Of a stretch of DNA of 64,000 nt, positions 9,843 to 18,771 are shown in pieces. The notes beneath the pieces are model-generated. The model did no database searches, was not told the origin of the DNA, and saw only the letters and a list, made by a program, of their open reading frames with translations. The position numbers and the translations under genes are program-made. The stretch spans positions 310,001 to 374,000 of the forward strand of contig NZ_CAJNBJ010000016.1 in NCBI RefSeq assembly GCF_905220995.1. Direction: 5' to 3'. Position 1 is the first letter of the stretch. Each line of letters starts with the position of its first letter. This DNA comes from Nitrospira defluvii (lineage in GTDB: Bacteria; Nitrospirota; Nitrospiria; Nitrospirales; Nitrospiraceae).

Positions 9843-10430
9843 CTACTTTAGATGGCTCCCAGCGCCCATGAAAAACAGCATCGGGATCGACAACAGGAAG
9901 TTGATCCGCGAAGCATACAACGCGGTCTTACCCCACTGAGCCATCTCCGGCGGAGCTGGTGTGCCCTGTGCGGCAGCAGCCACCGCCGCAATCACTTTCT
10001 TCTGATTTGGCCAGATCACGCCATGCACATTTCCCATCATGATGATGCCGAGCAGCCCACCGATGCCTAGCGCCATGGCCCCGGTCCCCCCCTTCGCATA
10101 GAGGTAGCCATAGAGGACGATGCCGGCAAGCACGGTTACCGTAGCCCCATGTCGGAACCAATTCAGCGCCGCCGGCATCAGCTTCGGGATGACGATGTTC
10201 TTCGTCGGTCCGTCCAAGCTCTTGAGAAAGCCAGCATTGATCAGGTTGAAGAAATACAACAGTCCGATCCAGGTAATACCGGCCAGGAAATGAACCCAGC
10301 GAATGACCAGTCCGAACCAGTCGGCCTCACCCACTCCCACTCCCGCCATCCCCAAATAGACGACTATCAATCCGACAGCAAGCGCAAACCCTGCGCCCAA
10401 TGTCTGATACGGATCCTCGAGAAATTTCAT
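9843..10430 (-). CDS. Membrane protein with urate oxidase N-terminal (PuuD-like) fold
   Basis: A 195-residue integral membrane protein with about five hydrophobic segments. The blocks WVHFLAGITWIGLLYFFN, ALNWFRHGA, MMGNVHGVIWPNQKK and ASRINFLLSIPM match the DUF989/PuuD N-terminal membrane domain. Conserved histidines in these segments are possible heme ligands. The C-terminal cytochrome c domain of true PuuD is absent. Urate oxidation should therefore not be assumed; a quinone- or heme-related role is equally possible. It follows mdh on the same strand after a gap of 107 bp. Confidence 0.7.
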   Translation of the reverse strand: MKFLEDPYQTLGAGFALAVGLIVVYLGMAGVGVGEADWFGLVIRWVHFLAGITWIGLLYFFNLINAGFLKSLDGPTKNIVIPKLMPAALNWFRHGATVTVLAGIVLYGYLYAKGGTGAMALGIGGLLGIIMMGNVHGVIWPNQKKVIAAVAAAAQGTPAPPEMAQWGKTALYASRINFLLSIPMLFFMGAGSHLK

Positions 10431-10537
10431 ACGCCCCCCAACTGTAACGGTTTACTGCCAACCACGTTCTCTACTGCAGGCTGCCGAGGCTTGTCAAGAA
10501 CCGGCACGCCCTGCCCTGTTGCGCTCAAGCCTGTGGG

Positions 10538-11482
10538 CTAGGCGGTCATCAGACGATCAACCACACCACACAGCTCTCGCACCGCATCGGCTGAGGCCTG
10601 CAAGGCGCGCCGTTCTTCGGCCGTCAGCTCATATTCCACAATGGACTCTCCACCGGACCGGCCCAACGTCACCGGCACACCGACAATCACATCCTTCAAC
10701 CCATATTCCCCTTCGCACAACATCGCACAGGGGAGCACACGCTTCTGATCGTTCATGATCGCTTCGACCATATCAACCGCCGCAGCCGACGGTGCATAAA
10801 ACGCGCTGCCGGTCTTGAGCAGTCCCACGATCTCCGCCCCGCCGTCCTGCGTGCGCTTGATCAACGCCGCCAGCCGATCCTGAGGCAGCCGGTCGGTAAT
10901 GGGAGTACCGGCCACCGTCGTTTGCCGCACCAACGGCACCATCGTATCGCCGTGGCCGCCCAACACCATGGCTTGCACATCCATCCCGGACACATGCAAC
11001 TCTTCCGCAACGAACGACCGCAATCGGGCCGTGTCCAGCACCCCTGCCATCCCGAGCACCCGCGATTTCGGCAGCCTGCTGACCTGACGTGCCACATGCA
11101 CCATGGCGTCCAAGGGATTGGTGACCAGGAGCAAAATGATGTTCGGCGAACGCGACACCAATTCCTGCACGACGGATCTGACGATCTTGGCATTCGTCGC
11201 CAGCAGTTCATCACGGCTCATGCCCGGCTTGCGGGGGATCCCCGAGGTGATGACAGCGATGGACGACCCCGCAGTCTCGTCATAGCCGTTCGTCCCGACA
11301 ACTCTGGTGCTGTAGCCGCACACCGGGCCGGCCTGGGTAATATCCAAGGCCTTGCCCTGCGGAACCCCCGGAACAATGTCGACGAGCACGACCTCGTAGG
11401 CATCCTTCTCGGCCAACCGCTGCGCGACCGTTCCCCCGACGTTTCCCGCACCCACTACCGTAATCTTTGGTCGTCCCATCAT
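10538..11482 (-). CDS. mdh: Malate dehydrogenase
   Basis: Interconverts malate and oxaloacetate with NAD(H); in autotrophs with a reductive TCA cycle it works in the reducing direction. At 314 residues it belongs to the LDH-like MDH group. It has GAGNVGG (11-17), an Asp at 35 that favours NAD, substrate arginines Arg84 and Arg90 in IPRKPGMSR, Arg153, and catalytic His177 in GGHGDTM. Two consecutive ATG codons begin the frame (11482 and 11479), and GAGGTG suits the second. It follows a small unknown gene on the same strand. Confidence 0.95.
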   Translation of the reverse strand: MMGRPKITVVGAGNVGGTVAQRLAEKDAYEVVLVDIVPGVPQGKALDITQAGPVCGYSTRVVGTNGYDETAGSSIAVITSGIPRKPGMSRDELLATNAKIVRSVVQELVSRSPNIILLLVTNPLDAMVHVARQVSRLPKSRVLGMAGVLDTARLRSFVAEELHVSGMDVQAMVLGGHGDTMVPLVRQTTVAGTPITDRLPQDRLAALIKRTQDGGAEIVGLLKTGSAFYAPSAAAVDMVEAIMNDQKRVLPCAMLCEGEYGLKDVIVGVPVTLGRSGGESIVEYELTAEERRALQASADAVRELCGVVDRLMTA

Positions 11483-11489
11483 CCCACCT

Positions 11490-11513
11490 CGTGAAGCGTG
11501 AAACGTGAAGCGT
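11490..11513. repeat. Short tandem repeat, period 7
   Basis: Three consecutive units of CGTGAA(G/A) plus a partial fourth lie in the 68-bp gap upstream of mdh. An inverted TTCACG occurs shortly after (near 11550). It could be slippage-generated spacer or a binding-site array. Confidence 0.5.
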
Positions 11514-11550
11514 CAGGCGCAAAGTCCCCTTTGCACCCACCGTTTACCCT

Positions 11551-11961
11551 TCACGTCGGTTCATGACCCGTCCAGCCGCCGACCTTGAAATTGATCGTGC
11601 AGACAAAATTGTCTCCGTCATAAAAATTCACTTTGATTTTCTTCTTTCCATACGTCGTCGCGAGGAACTCTTCCGGCGCATCTACCAGTCCCTGGTATCC
11701 GCCCGGTGGATATTCCCCCAACTCATGAAACACCACGATCATGCCGGACTTTACTTCCTCAAGAAGCTTGGCCGTACAACGCGGATAAATCTCCCAAAAC
11801 TTCGCGTCAATCTCCTCCCGTGTTGGCTCGGGCCGTTCCTCGCCGGGCTTGATGTCTCGATTCGCAAACTTGGCCTGCCGCCGGACATAGGGATACTGAT
11901 GTCCCGTGAACAGCTTATACAGCCAGGGTGGCACGGTCGGTCGTGGTGACTGCTCAAACAT
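11551..11961 (-). CDS. Hypothetical protein
   Basis: An unrecognised soluble protein of 136 residues. It has no signal peptide or membrane segment. It is rich in aromatic and charged residues, with motifs PPWLYKLFTGHQYPYVRRQ near the start, FWEIYPRC in the middle and a C-terminal KIKVNFYDGDNFVCTINFKVGG that looks like beta strands. ATG 11961 is preferred to TTG 11976 because GGAG lies about 10 bp before it. It sits 40 bp after the NorD-like VWA gene and before mdh, all on the minus strand, so cotranscription is plausible. No function is proposed. Confidence 0.75.
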   Translation of the reverse strand: MFEQSPRPTVPPWLYKLFTGHQYPYVRRQAKFANRDIKPGEERPEPTREEIDAKFWEIYPRCTAKLLEEVKSGMIVVFHELGEYPPGGYQGLVDAPEEFLATTYGKKKIKVNFYDGDNFVCTINFKVGGWTGHEPT

Positions 11962-12001
11962 CGTAGCGTGCTCCAATACTGAAAACCGTTGAGGTGACCG
12001 A

Positions 12002-15000
12002 TCAGGCGGTCAGCCGATGGTAAATCCTCGGCAGCTTCTCCGGCAACCCCTCCACACGATCAATGACCACGTACCGTACGTCTCCGTACATCCGCCGCAG
12101 ATAGGGATCCGCCTGCTTGTCGATCGTGATACACACCGGCTCGATGCCGCAGGCCCGGGCTTCCCGCAGCGCCACACGGGTGTCTTCAAGCGCATACTCG
12201 TCCTTGTACCCGTCATCCAACGGCCGTCCGTCACTGATGACGACCAGTAATCGCGTCTTCGCCTGGCGGGCGAGCAGTTTACTCGTGGCATGGCGGATCG
12301 CCGCCCCGTCACGATTCTGCTGAAGCGGAACGATCCCCCCCAATTTGGCGCCCGCTCGACCGGTCACCGGCTCATCGAACCCTTTGATCACCACAAAATC
12401 CACCTGATGCCGTCCCTGTCCCGAATACCCATAGACCGCGAATTGGTCGCCGATCGCGGTGAGCGCCTCGCACAACAACACCAACCCCTGCTTTTCAATG
12501 TCGATGATCCGTCTCCCCTGCTCCACCTGTCGGCTGGTGGAACCGCTGAGATCGACTAGGAACGCCGCCGCCACCTCCCGCTCCCGCTTTTCCCGCCGCA
12601 CATACATCCGCTCCGATGGTTCAATACCTGCCTTCAGATCAGCGAGCCGACCGACGAGGGCGTCCATGTCCAAGTCTTCACCGTCTACCTGGCCGGGCAT
12701 TCGCCGAAGTCCGGGGGGACGCAGACTCTCAAAATACCGTCTCAACAGCCGGACCGGTCCGCGCTGAGCCGCCAAGGTCGCTTCGACAAACTCCGATGCC
12801 CCCTCGGCCGCTTCTCGCTCCAACACGCGGGACCAGTTCATGCGATAGTCCTGAATGGCGGCATCCCATTCATGGTATCGCACCGCCTTGGTCGCCCCGG
12901 CCTTCTCATCCTGAGGTTGGCGCCCCTCGCCCTCCACCGCCAACATCTCTTCCACCATGCTGGGCGGGCGTCGCCCAGCAACCAACATCTCTTGCGATGT
13001 CTGCTGCGATCGCGCCGTGCCGGCGCCTGACGAGCCACCGGAATCGCCGGCCAAGCCGGTACCACCCTCGCTGTCCCCCTGGCCGGAAGCCGCGCGATCC
13101 TCAGAACTCGAGTCGGCTCGATCTCTCACCAGGTTGGGATCCATCGCACCGCGGTAGTCCCAGTTGTCCATAGAGCGATAGGTCTCGGATAGATCCTCCG
13201 ACGACTTGGGAGCAGGGATCGACTGTTCGGGCACCTCTGCCTCATCCTGGGTGGGAATCGTTTCCCGGCGAACCCTGAGCAACTCGTCCATCCGCACATA
13301 GAGCCGATCGGCGAGTCGTACCGCCTCCTCAGCACTTGCTTGCGCATGAAAGATCGTCCGACAGAGTCCCCAGAGCTCCTCGACCTCACGTTTCACGGCA
13401 TCAGGAATCAAAACGGAATCTGCCTCGGTGGTGGAGAGGAGCAGCAACTGGTCGACGACCAGTTCCCGCACCGTCATCCCATGCGCAAGACCTCGAACAC
13501 TCACCGCGTCTTTGGCAATCAAGGCCAAATCCCGGCTCAATCCCGGATATTCGGCGCGCAGCAAATACTCCACCCTGGCATCCTCGAGGAGGGCCCAGAG
13601 ATCGCGGATCAGACCGGGTTGAGGATATCGTGCAAACACATCCCCCAGGCTGCGGGCTTCCCGTGAGGCCTTGCGCCCATATCGTTGCGCAAGTTCCTGA
13701 GTCAGGTCCTGCAGGCAGGCGATGGGCAAGTCGAAGGTACCGAATTCGAGGTGGCCAGCTTCATGCGCAGTCATAACCATATAGAGGCGCACATTCTCGT
13801 CATACGTCGGATAACGTCGAACGATAGAGGGAAGTCCGATACTCCGACCGTCTTCACTGACCGTGGCGCGAGCCATGGGCTGGACCGACTCAAGCGCATG
13901 AGGCAGATCGTGGATACGCACATCCCGACCACAGAGCGCCTGCGCAAACAAGCTGACACGCCGCGCGATCTGGCGAAGCGGCACACCACTCATCGCCTGC
14001 GACAGCGCGCCCAACGCCTTCTCCGATTCCATCGCAAAATAGGCGCGTCCCCCGTCGAGGCTGAATTCCAACACCTCCATGCCGGAAGCGAACCAGGCCT
14101 GGAATTTCTCGACCGCCCCGTCGCCGGATCCGATCAGGGCGACCAATTCAGGACAACGCCGGAAATAGGCCAGGGCCGTGTCGGCATCACGCTCGGCCAG
14201 CAGCAGTCCGTAGCGCAACACCTGCACCCGCCATTCGTCGTTCGGCAAACCGCGAAGAATCGACGGGGCCTCTGCCAAGGCCGTAATGCCGGCTTCCGGC
14301 GAACGCTCAGCCATCTGCGCGCCCAATCGCATGACATGATGGCGTTGCTCCTGATCAGCGATGTCTTGCAGGATGGAGGGACTTGTCCGGAAAAACTCCA
14401 ACGCCCCCAAATAATCCGGCTTACCGAGACTGTTCTCCACGATCAATTGCATCCCGAACCGCACCCACGGACGCACCAGCTCTGGCGTCAACACGGGCGC
14501 GATGGAGGGAATTTGACGGATATATTCCACGGCCAAGGCAAAATCCGTCTCCGCCAGTTCGCAGGCCAAGTCCAGCCAGGTGGGCCAGTCGTCCGGCGAC
14601 AGCACGCTGATGACGTCCGGCGCAATCCGAATAAACTCCACCGCCACGTTGGCCTGCCGATCGGCAAGCTCCAGCCCCGCCGTCAGCACGACTCGTCGTT
14701 GCGGCGGTTCGAGCAGACCCAGCAGGATCGGACTTTCTTTAAAGAATCGCAGGGCCAAGGCCCCGGAATCCGCGGCAAGAGCCACTCCCAAATCCAACCA
14801 GGGCAACACCTCGGCAAGAAGTCCCCGGCGTTGCAACTCCGCCAAGGCGTCAATGGCTCCCCTCGCTGCTTTCGGGGCCTCATCCGTGAGCTCTTCCAGC
14901 AGCACCAATACCCCGTCCAACGTGTCAGGCCTGACGGACGATTCGGCGATGGTGGTCACCACTGCCGCAGCAGAGTCCCCTCCAAGTTGGTCGGCAAGCA

Positions 15001-15037
15001 GATCAAGAAGTTGTTGGGACGCGCGCCCAGACGCCAT
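12002..15037 (-). CDS. NorD/CbbO-type VWA-domain protein
   Basis: A 1011-residue protein. The first 350 residues are a degenerate helical repeat (units such as ALEFFRTSPSIL, ALAYFRRCPELV). A central region holds TAHEAGHLEFG with an HExxH sequence (His425-His429). An acidic low-complexity linker follows, then a C-terminal von Willebrand A domain with MIDAS DLSGSTS (Asp829). CbbO/NorD proteins work with a CbbQ/NorQ MoxR-type ATPase to activate or insert metal into a target enzyme; such an ATPase is at 17811-18650. Start ATG 15037 is chosen because an upstream ATG at 15184 would run into the divergent gene. No RuBisCO or NO reductase gene is nearby. Confidence 0.85.
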   Translation of the reverse strand: MASGRASQQLLDLLADQLGGDSAAAVVTTIAESSVRPDTLDGVLVLLEELTDEAPKAARGAIDALAELQRRGLLAEVLPWLDLGVALAADSGALALRFFKESPILLGLLEPPQRRVVLTAGLELADRQANVAVEFIRIAPDVISVLSPDDWPTWLDLACELAETDFALAVEYIRQIPSIAPVLTPELVRPWVRFGMQLIVENSLGKPDYLGALEFFRTSPSILQDIADQEQRHHVMRLGAQMAERSPEAGITALAEAPSILRGLPNDEWRVQVLRYGLLLAERDADTALAYFRRCPELVALIGSGDGAVEKFQAWFASGMEVLEFSLDGGRAYFAMESEKALGALSQAMSGVPLRQIARRVSLFAQALCGRDVRIHDLPHALESVQPMARATVSEDGRSIGLPSIVRRYPTYDENVRLYMVMTAHEAGHLEFGTFDLPIACLQDLTQELAQRYGRKASREARSLGDVFARYPQPGLIRDLWALLEDARVEYLLRAEYPGLSRDLALIAKDAVSVRGLAHGMTVRELVVDQLLLLSTTEADSVLIPDAVKREVEELWGLCRTIFHAQASAEEAVRLADRLYVRMDELLRVRRETIPTQDEAEVPEQSIPAPKSSEDLSETYRSMDNWDYRGAMDPNLVRDRADSSSEDRAASGQGDSEGGTGLAGDSGGSSGAGTARSQQTSQEMLVAGRRPPSMVEEMLAVEGEGRQPQDEKAGATKAVRYHEWDAAIQDYRMNWSRVLEREAAEGASEFVEATLAAQRGPVRLLRRYFESLRPPGLRRMPGQVDGEDLDMDALVGRLADLKAGIEPSERMYVRREKREREVAAAFLVDLSGSTSRQVEQGRRIIDIEKQGLVLLCEALTAIGDQFAVYGYSGQGRHQVDFVVIKGFDEPVTGRAGAKLGGIVPLQQNRDGAAIRHATSKLLARQAKTRLLVVISDGRPLDDGYKDEYALEDTRVALREARACGIEPVCITIDKQADPYLRRMYGDVRYVVIDRVEGLPEKLPRIYHRLTA

Positions 15038-15051
15038 GGCTGAATAGTCCG

Positions 15052-15106
15052 TTGTAAGGGAAGTCGTGGATTGTAAAGGACACAATTTCGCTTGTAAACT
15101 GTGTCC
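15052..15106. promoter_or_regulatory. Three phased TTGTAA repeats and inverted repeat in divergent promoter region
   Basis: Between the VWA gene and the divergent reductase gene, TTGTAA occurs at 15052, 15071 and 15092, that is 19 and 21 bp apart, about two helical turns each. GGACACA (15078-15084) and TGTGTCC (15100-15106) also form an inverted repeat. This arrangement suggests a regulator-binding region serving one or both genes. Confidence 0.4.
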
Positions 15107-15171
15107 GCACGGGCAAGACCTATCAATGACCGGCAGACGTTTACCTGGGCGAAAGGAACGCGAGGGACGGA

Positions 15172-15612
15172 ATGGCTGAGCCAAGCAAAGAAAGTCTCGA
15201 GAAGATGTGGAAGTATGTCAAAGGCTTCGCTGAGAAGAGCGGCACGAGCATGCACCCGAATCAGGCGGTGACCAACGCCGTCGTTCTGGGATTGGCCGCG
15301 CACATCGACGAGTTAGGCAAGCCACTCTGCCCCTGCAACTTCTACCCCGACAAACAGGCCGAATCCAAGTTGCGGCGCTGGATGTGCGCGTGCGACGAAA
15401 TGCAGATCTATAAATATTGCCACTGTTTGCTCTTCGTGAACGAAGAAGGCATGCCAATCACCGAGTACCTGCCCGAGGACCACGAAGGGCGTCAATGCTA
15501 CGGCCTCGTCCCTGATCCGACTCCTGACAAGGGCCGGGCGCTCCGGCACAAGGCGCTGCCCATGGCGACAAAGGACGCACCTCCTGCTTCCCCTCCGGAT
15601 CCCGCGGTGTAA
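15172..15612 (+). CDS. Ferredoxin-thioredoxin reductase catalytic subunit
   Basis: A 146-residue 4Fe-4S enzyme that passes electrons from ferredoxin to thioredoxin disulfides. The cysteine pattern is exactly canonical: CPC (53-55), 16 residues, CAC (72-74), 8 residues, CHC (83-85). The 61 residues after CHC include a Pro-rich tail. No variable (FtrA) subunit or thioredoxin gene is adjacent, as in other non-photosynthetic bacteria with FTR-like proteins. It is divergent from the NorD-like gene and is followed 2 bp later by an M28 peptidase gene. Confidence 0.93.
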   Translation: MAEPSKESLEKMWKYVKGFAEKSGTSMHPNQAVTNAVVLGLAAHIDELGKPLCPCNFYPDKQAESKLRRWMCACDEMQIYKYCHCLLFVNEEGMPITEYLPEDHEGRQCYGLVPDPTPDKGRALRHKALPMATKDAPPASPPDPAV

Positions 15613-15614
15613 GC

Positions 15615-16862
15615 GTGCGCAGTGACAGCCGACGACAGAAAGCACTGGTGCCACCCCTTCTCCTCTGGCTGTTGTTAGCCCTCATCTCCGTCACCGCGAC
15701 CGGTTGCCTCCGCACGATGGACGCCATCGATCCGAGAGCCTTGCCGGTCACCAGCCCCTCCGCTCGGCAACTCCATGCCCACGTGTCCTTCCTGGCCAGT
15801 CCCGAATTGTCCGGACGCCAACCGGGTAGCATCGGCAACCGCCAGGCTGCACACTACATCGAGGAACAGTTTCGTGCGGTCGGACTGCAACCGCTCCCCT
15901 CCCTCGGCGGCTATCGGCAGACCATCTCTGAACGGATGGGCGACAACATCCTCGGAATCATTCCACCGATCGACGGCACCGGCACCACACGCTGGATTGT
16001 GATCGGTGCCCATTATGACCACCTGGGGTATCCCTTCCTCGGAGCCGACGACAACGCCTCCTCCATCGCCATTCTGATCGAAACAGGCCGCAGCCTGGCC
16101 AAGGCCTCCCGCTACGGTATCCTGTTCGTAGCGTTCAACAGCGAGGAATCCCCGTATTTCGGTACGCCGGAAATGGGCTCGCAATTTCTGTTTCATCACC
16201 CGCCACCGGAAATCGGCGCTGCCGACAATCTTCAAGCTGTCATCATCATGGACCTGATGGGAGGCGTGCACTGGACACCGCTCAAGAATGCGATTTTCGC
16301 CACCGGCGCGGAGAAAAGCCCGGAATTCTACAGACACGTCACTCGCACGTCGGTGCCATCGCTCACCGTATTCCCGGTTGGAATTCATCTTGTCGAAGAA
16401 ATCCCTGATCGCGGGCACAAGGCCTTCAGCGATTATGACGTGTTCCGCAACCACCAGATCCCGTTTCTCTTTCTGTCCGCGGCGCGCTCACCTCGCTATC
16501 ACACGGCAGGCGATGTCGCCAGTACGCTTAACTACGAACGCATGGCCGCCACCGTTGAATGGCTCAACCAGCTCGTCGCGCTGATGGGACAGGACGAGAC
16601 CCTGTATACCTTTCACCCCCAACGGGTGGAGTTCGCCGATGAAGTCGCATCATTTCGCGGCATCGTGGAACAAGCCATTCACGAGGAGACACTCATTCCC
16701 GGGACGTCACGCTGGTCGCTAAGGAAATTGCGGCAGGATGTCGACTGGATGCGGGAGTTGGACCGATCGGCGCCCACGCCGCAACAACTGGAGCGGCTGG
16801 AACGGATTTCTATTCGGGTGCAATGCCTGATCGCCGACTATTCAGGTTGCTTTACCTTCTAA
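15615..16862 (+). CDS. M28-family zinc aminopeptidase-like lipoprotein
   Basis: A 415-residue exported peptidase. The N-terminus has a basic stretch, a Leu-rich hydrophobic core and a lipobox-like ATGC with Cys31. The zinc-dependent M28 core is intact: His133 in GAHYDHLG, Asp145 in GADDNAS, Glu177-Glu178 in NSEES, Asp213 in MDLMGG and His296 in RYHTAGD. It starts with GTG two bases after the ferredoxin-thioredoxin reductase stop, so they are likely cotranscribed. Substrates are probably periplasmic peptides. The C-terminal 90 residues are helical and not assigned. Confidence 0.87.
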   Translation: MRSDSRRQKALVPPLLLWLLLALISVTATGCLRTMDAIDPRALPVTSPSARQLHAHVSFLASPELSGRQPGSIGNRQAAHYIEEQFRAVGLQPLPSLGGYRQTISERMGDNILGIIPPIDGTGTTRWIVIGAHYDHLGYPFLGADDNASSIAILIETGRSLAKASRYGILFVAFNSEESPYFGTPEMGSQFLFHHPPPEIGAADNLQAVIIMDLMGGVHWTPLKNAIFATGAEKSPEFYRHVTRTSVPSLTVFPVGIHLVEEIPDRGHKAFSDYDVFRNHQIPFLFLSAARSPRYHTAGDVASTLNYERMAATVEWLNQLVALMGQDETLYTFHPQRVEFADEVASFRGIVEQAIHEETLIPGTSRWSLRKLRQDVDWMRELDRSAPTPQQLERLERISIRVQCLIADYSGCFTF

Positions 16863-16895
16863 TCACGACGGGCCTCAGAACCACGCGCGACCTGG

Positions 16896-17381
16896 TCATT
16901 GCCACCCTTCGGTCTCATACCCTTTGTCCTTCAGGCACCGTTCGACAAAGGCGGCATAGTCCTGCCGTGGCTGGAGCGGCTTGTAGGTGCCCGCCAGCAG
17001 GCCCAATACCGTGCCGACCGCGCCCCCTGCAGCTGCCCCAATGGCAATGCCCGTGGGCCCTCCGATCAACCCGGCAGAGGCTCCCACCGCCGCCCCTCCG
17101 ATGAGGCCCAAGGTTGCCCCGGCACCGGCATTCCCGCTGCGGTTGGTCCCATGGTCCAACCCGGACCGCTCTGCCTTCAGTCCACACACCGCTGCCTCAC
17201 GTTCTGCCTGATCTTTGCCATGCAGCTGCAGATACGTGGTTGGCTTGAGAATCGGCTCCGGGCCAGCGCAAGCAACCAGAGTCAGAATCATGAAGAAGCT
17301 GAGACCTTGAGCGCCTCGTGCTCCGATCCGGCTAAATGTGCGAACGAGCCACGCCCGCCAGGCTTCTAGGTCATCGTGCAT
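16896..17381 (-). CDS. Glycine-zipper lipoprotein
   Basis: A 161-residue protein. A hydrophobic segment ends in the lipobox LVAC. The middle is an extended Gly/Ala-rich glycine zipper (LGLIGGAAVGASAGLIGG and GIAIGAAAGGAVGTVLGLL) able to insert in or pack against membranes. The C-terminus carries YAAFVERCLKDKGYE, a motif often seen at the end of small outer-membrane glycine-zipper lipoproteins. ATG 17381 is preferred over 17399 because GGGAGG lies 4 bp upstream. Role unknown; an envelope structural or stress role is likely from the family. Confidence 0.78.
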   Translation of the reverse strand: MHDDLEAWRAWLVRTFSRIGARGAQGLSFFMILTLVACAGPEPILKPTTYLQLHGKDQAEREAAVCGLKAERSGLDHGTNRSGNAGAGATLGLIGGAAVGASAGLIGGPTGIAIGAAAGGAVGTVLGLLAGTYKPLQPRQDYAAFVERCLKDKGYETEGWQ

Positions 17382-17435
17382 ACGGCCTCCCATCGGCATA
17401 ACCCACGATCCCGCCGGACCTCTCCGCTTGGAGAC

Positions 17436-17798
17436 TCAGTGCAGTTGGAGTTGCGCACGCACCTGCTCCGCTGAACGGCCCTTGACTAGGACCAGTTTCT
17501 GCCGGCTCCCCGCTCCGCTCAGAATGACGACCGCACTCGACGGAAGATCACAGAGACGGGCAAGAAAGCGGCACAACTCGTCGTTCGCTGCCCCGTCAGA
17601 CGGCGGCGCGGCCACACGAATCTTCACCGCCTGACCATGGATCCCGGCACATGCTGTACGCGAAGCTTTCGGCTGGACATGCACCGCGATGATCGCGCCG
17701 TCAGGCGTGGTGCGAACGATCTCTGCTTCTGATGGAATTCGGCGTTGGCGCTGGGAATCTGCGCTGCTCACACGCTGCCTGCGGACGCCGGGCCACAA
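17436..17798 (-). CDS. DUF167 / YggU family protein
   Basis: A small protein of at most 120 residues. The recognisable DUF167 core starts near residue 30: VHVQPKASRT, then KIRVAAPPSDGAANDEL and SGAGSRQKLVLVKG. The family's function is unknown. The longest frame starts with a TTG at 17798; a GTG at 17771 is an alternative, so the first 10 or so residues are uncertain. It starts 12 bp after the NorQ-like ATPase stop and is probably cotranscribed with it. Confidence 0.85.
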   Translation of the reverse strand: MWPGVRRQRVSSADSQRQRRIPSEAEIVRTTPDGAIIAVHVQPKASRTACAGIHGQAVKIRVAAPPSDGAANDELCRFLARLCDLPSSAVVILSGAGSRQKLVLVKGRSAEQVRAQLQLH

Positions 17799-17810
17799 CC
17801 GGCACCTGAG

Positions 17811-18650
17811 TTAGAACACCGCTTTCACAACTTCAACAATGCTACGCAACATGTCCGGATCATCGGTGATCGGACGGGCCAGGGCCACATCGCAAGCGCG
17901 CTCAGCTGGAACACCCTGCTTGATCAAGGTCGCGGCATAGATCAGCAGCCTAGTGCTGACGCCCTCTTCGAGGCCATGATTCTTCAGATTGCGGACTTTC
18001 TCAGCAATCTTCACAAGCCGTTGCGCGATCTCGGCACCCACACCGGCCTCGTGCGCCACAACCTGAGCCTCGATCGCCGGCATTGGATAATCAAACTCAA
18101 TAGCCATAAAGCGCTGTTTGGTGCTTTGTTTCAGATCTTTCAGGATGCTTTGGTAGCCGGGGTTGTATGAGATGACCAGCATGAAGTCATCAACCGCCTC
18201 GATGACCTGCCCCTTTTTCTCGATCGGCAGGAGCCGCCGGTCATCGCTCAACGGATGGATGATGACGGTGGTGTCTTTGCGGGCCTCGACGATCTCGTCC
18301 AGATAGACAATGGCCCCCTGCTTCACTCCAAGCGTGAGCGGACCGTCCATCCACACCGTCTCCTGGCCCTTCAAGAGGTAGCGGCCGACGAGATCGGAAG
18401 CAGTCAGGTCTTCATGGCAAGCCACGGTAATCAACGGCCGGCCCAACCGATAGGCCATGTGCTGGACGAATCGCGTTTTTCCGCAGCCCGTCGGCCCCTT
18501 GAGCATGACCGGCATCCGGCTCTTGGCGGCGATGGTAAACAGGCCCACCTCACCCCGCACGTCGGCATAAAAGGGCTCCTGGGCAATCCGGTATTGGTCG
18601 ATGCCTTGTTCGTACCCCTTCGAAACCGTCGCCGTTCGCCCCTCGTTCAT
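17811..18650 (-). CDS. CbbQ/NorQ-type MoxR AAA+ ATPase
   Basis: A 279-residue MoxR-class AAA+ ATPase. Walker A GPTGCGKT is at 52-59. The Walker B segment AIVYLDEI has Asp118 and Glu119. The blocks [17 protein letters not shown] and SYNPGYQS, and the terminal CbbQ_C-like helical part, match NorQ/CbbQ/NirQ. These ATPases drive activation of target enzymes together with a VWA partner; the matching partner here is at 12002-15037, separated by four genes. ATG 18650 is chosen over 18695 because GGGGT precedes it and the extension lacks family residues. Target enzyme not encoded in the window. Confidence 0.9.
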   Translation of the reverse strand: MNEGRTATVSKGYEQGIDQYRIAQEPFYADVRGEVGLFTIAAKSRMPVMLKGPTGCGKTRFVQHMAYRLGRPLITVACHEDLTASDLVGRYLLKGQETVWMDGPLTLGVKQGAIVYLDEIVEARKDTTVIIHPLSDDRRLLPIEKKGQVIEAVDDFMLVISYNPGYQSILKDLKQSTKQRFMAIEFDYPMPAIEAQVVAHEAGVGAEIAQRLVKIAEKVRNLKNHGLEEGVSTRLLIYAATLIKQGVPAERACDVALARPITDDPDMLRSIVEVVKAVF

Positions 18651-18771
18651 CGCCACACCCCTACATTGAATTGAGTCAACCGCATGGTGCGCCACGATAA
18701 ACGGAAACGAGCAGGAAGTTCAAGCGATCGGCCGGATGCCATGGGATGCCGACGCCGGGGTCTCCCATTCA

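Noticed and set aside
9843-10430. Complete urate oxidase (PuuD)
   Set aside because: Only the membrane half is present; the cytochrome c domain is missing and no purine-degradation gene is near.
11490-11513. Tandem CGTGAAG units as a CRISPR array
   Set aside because: The units are 7 bp and directly adjacent without spacers, and no cas gene is present in the window.
13685-15043. Open frame of 452 codons on the plus strand
   Set aside because: It is antisense to the VWA protein gene, whose frame has recognisable domains. The antisense product is His/Arg/Gln-rich with no domain, as expected for a shadow in GC-rich DNA.
15038-15184. N-terminal extension of the VWA protein
   Set aside because: It would overlap the start of the divergent ferredoxin-thioredoxin reductase gene and covers a probable regulatory region.
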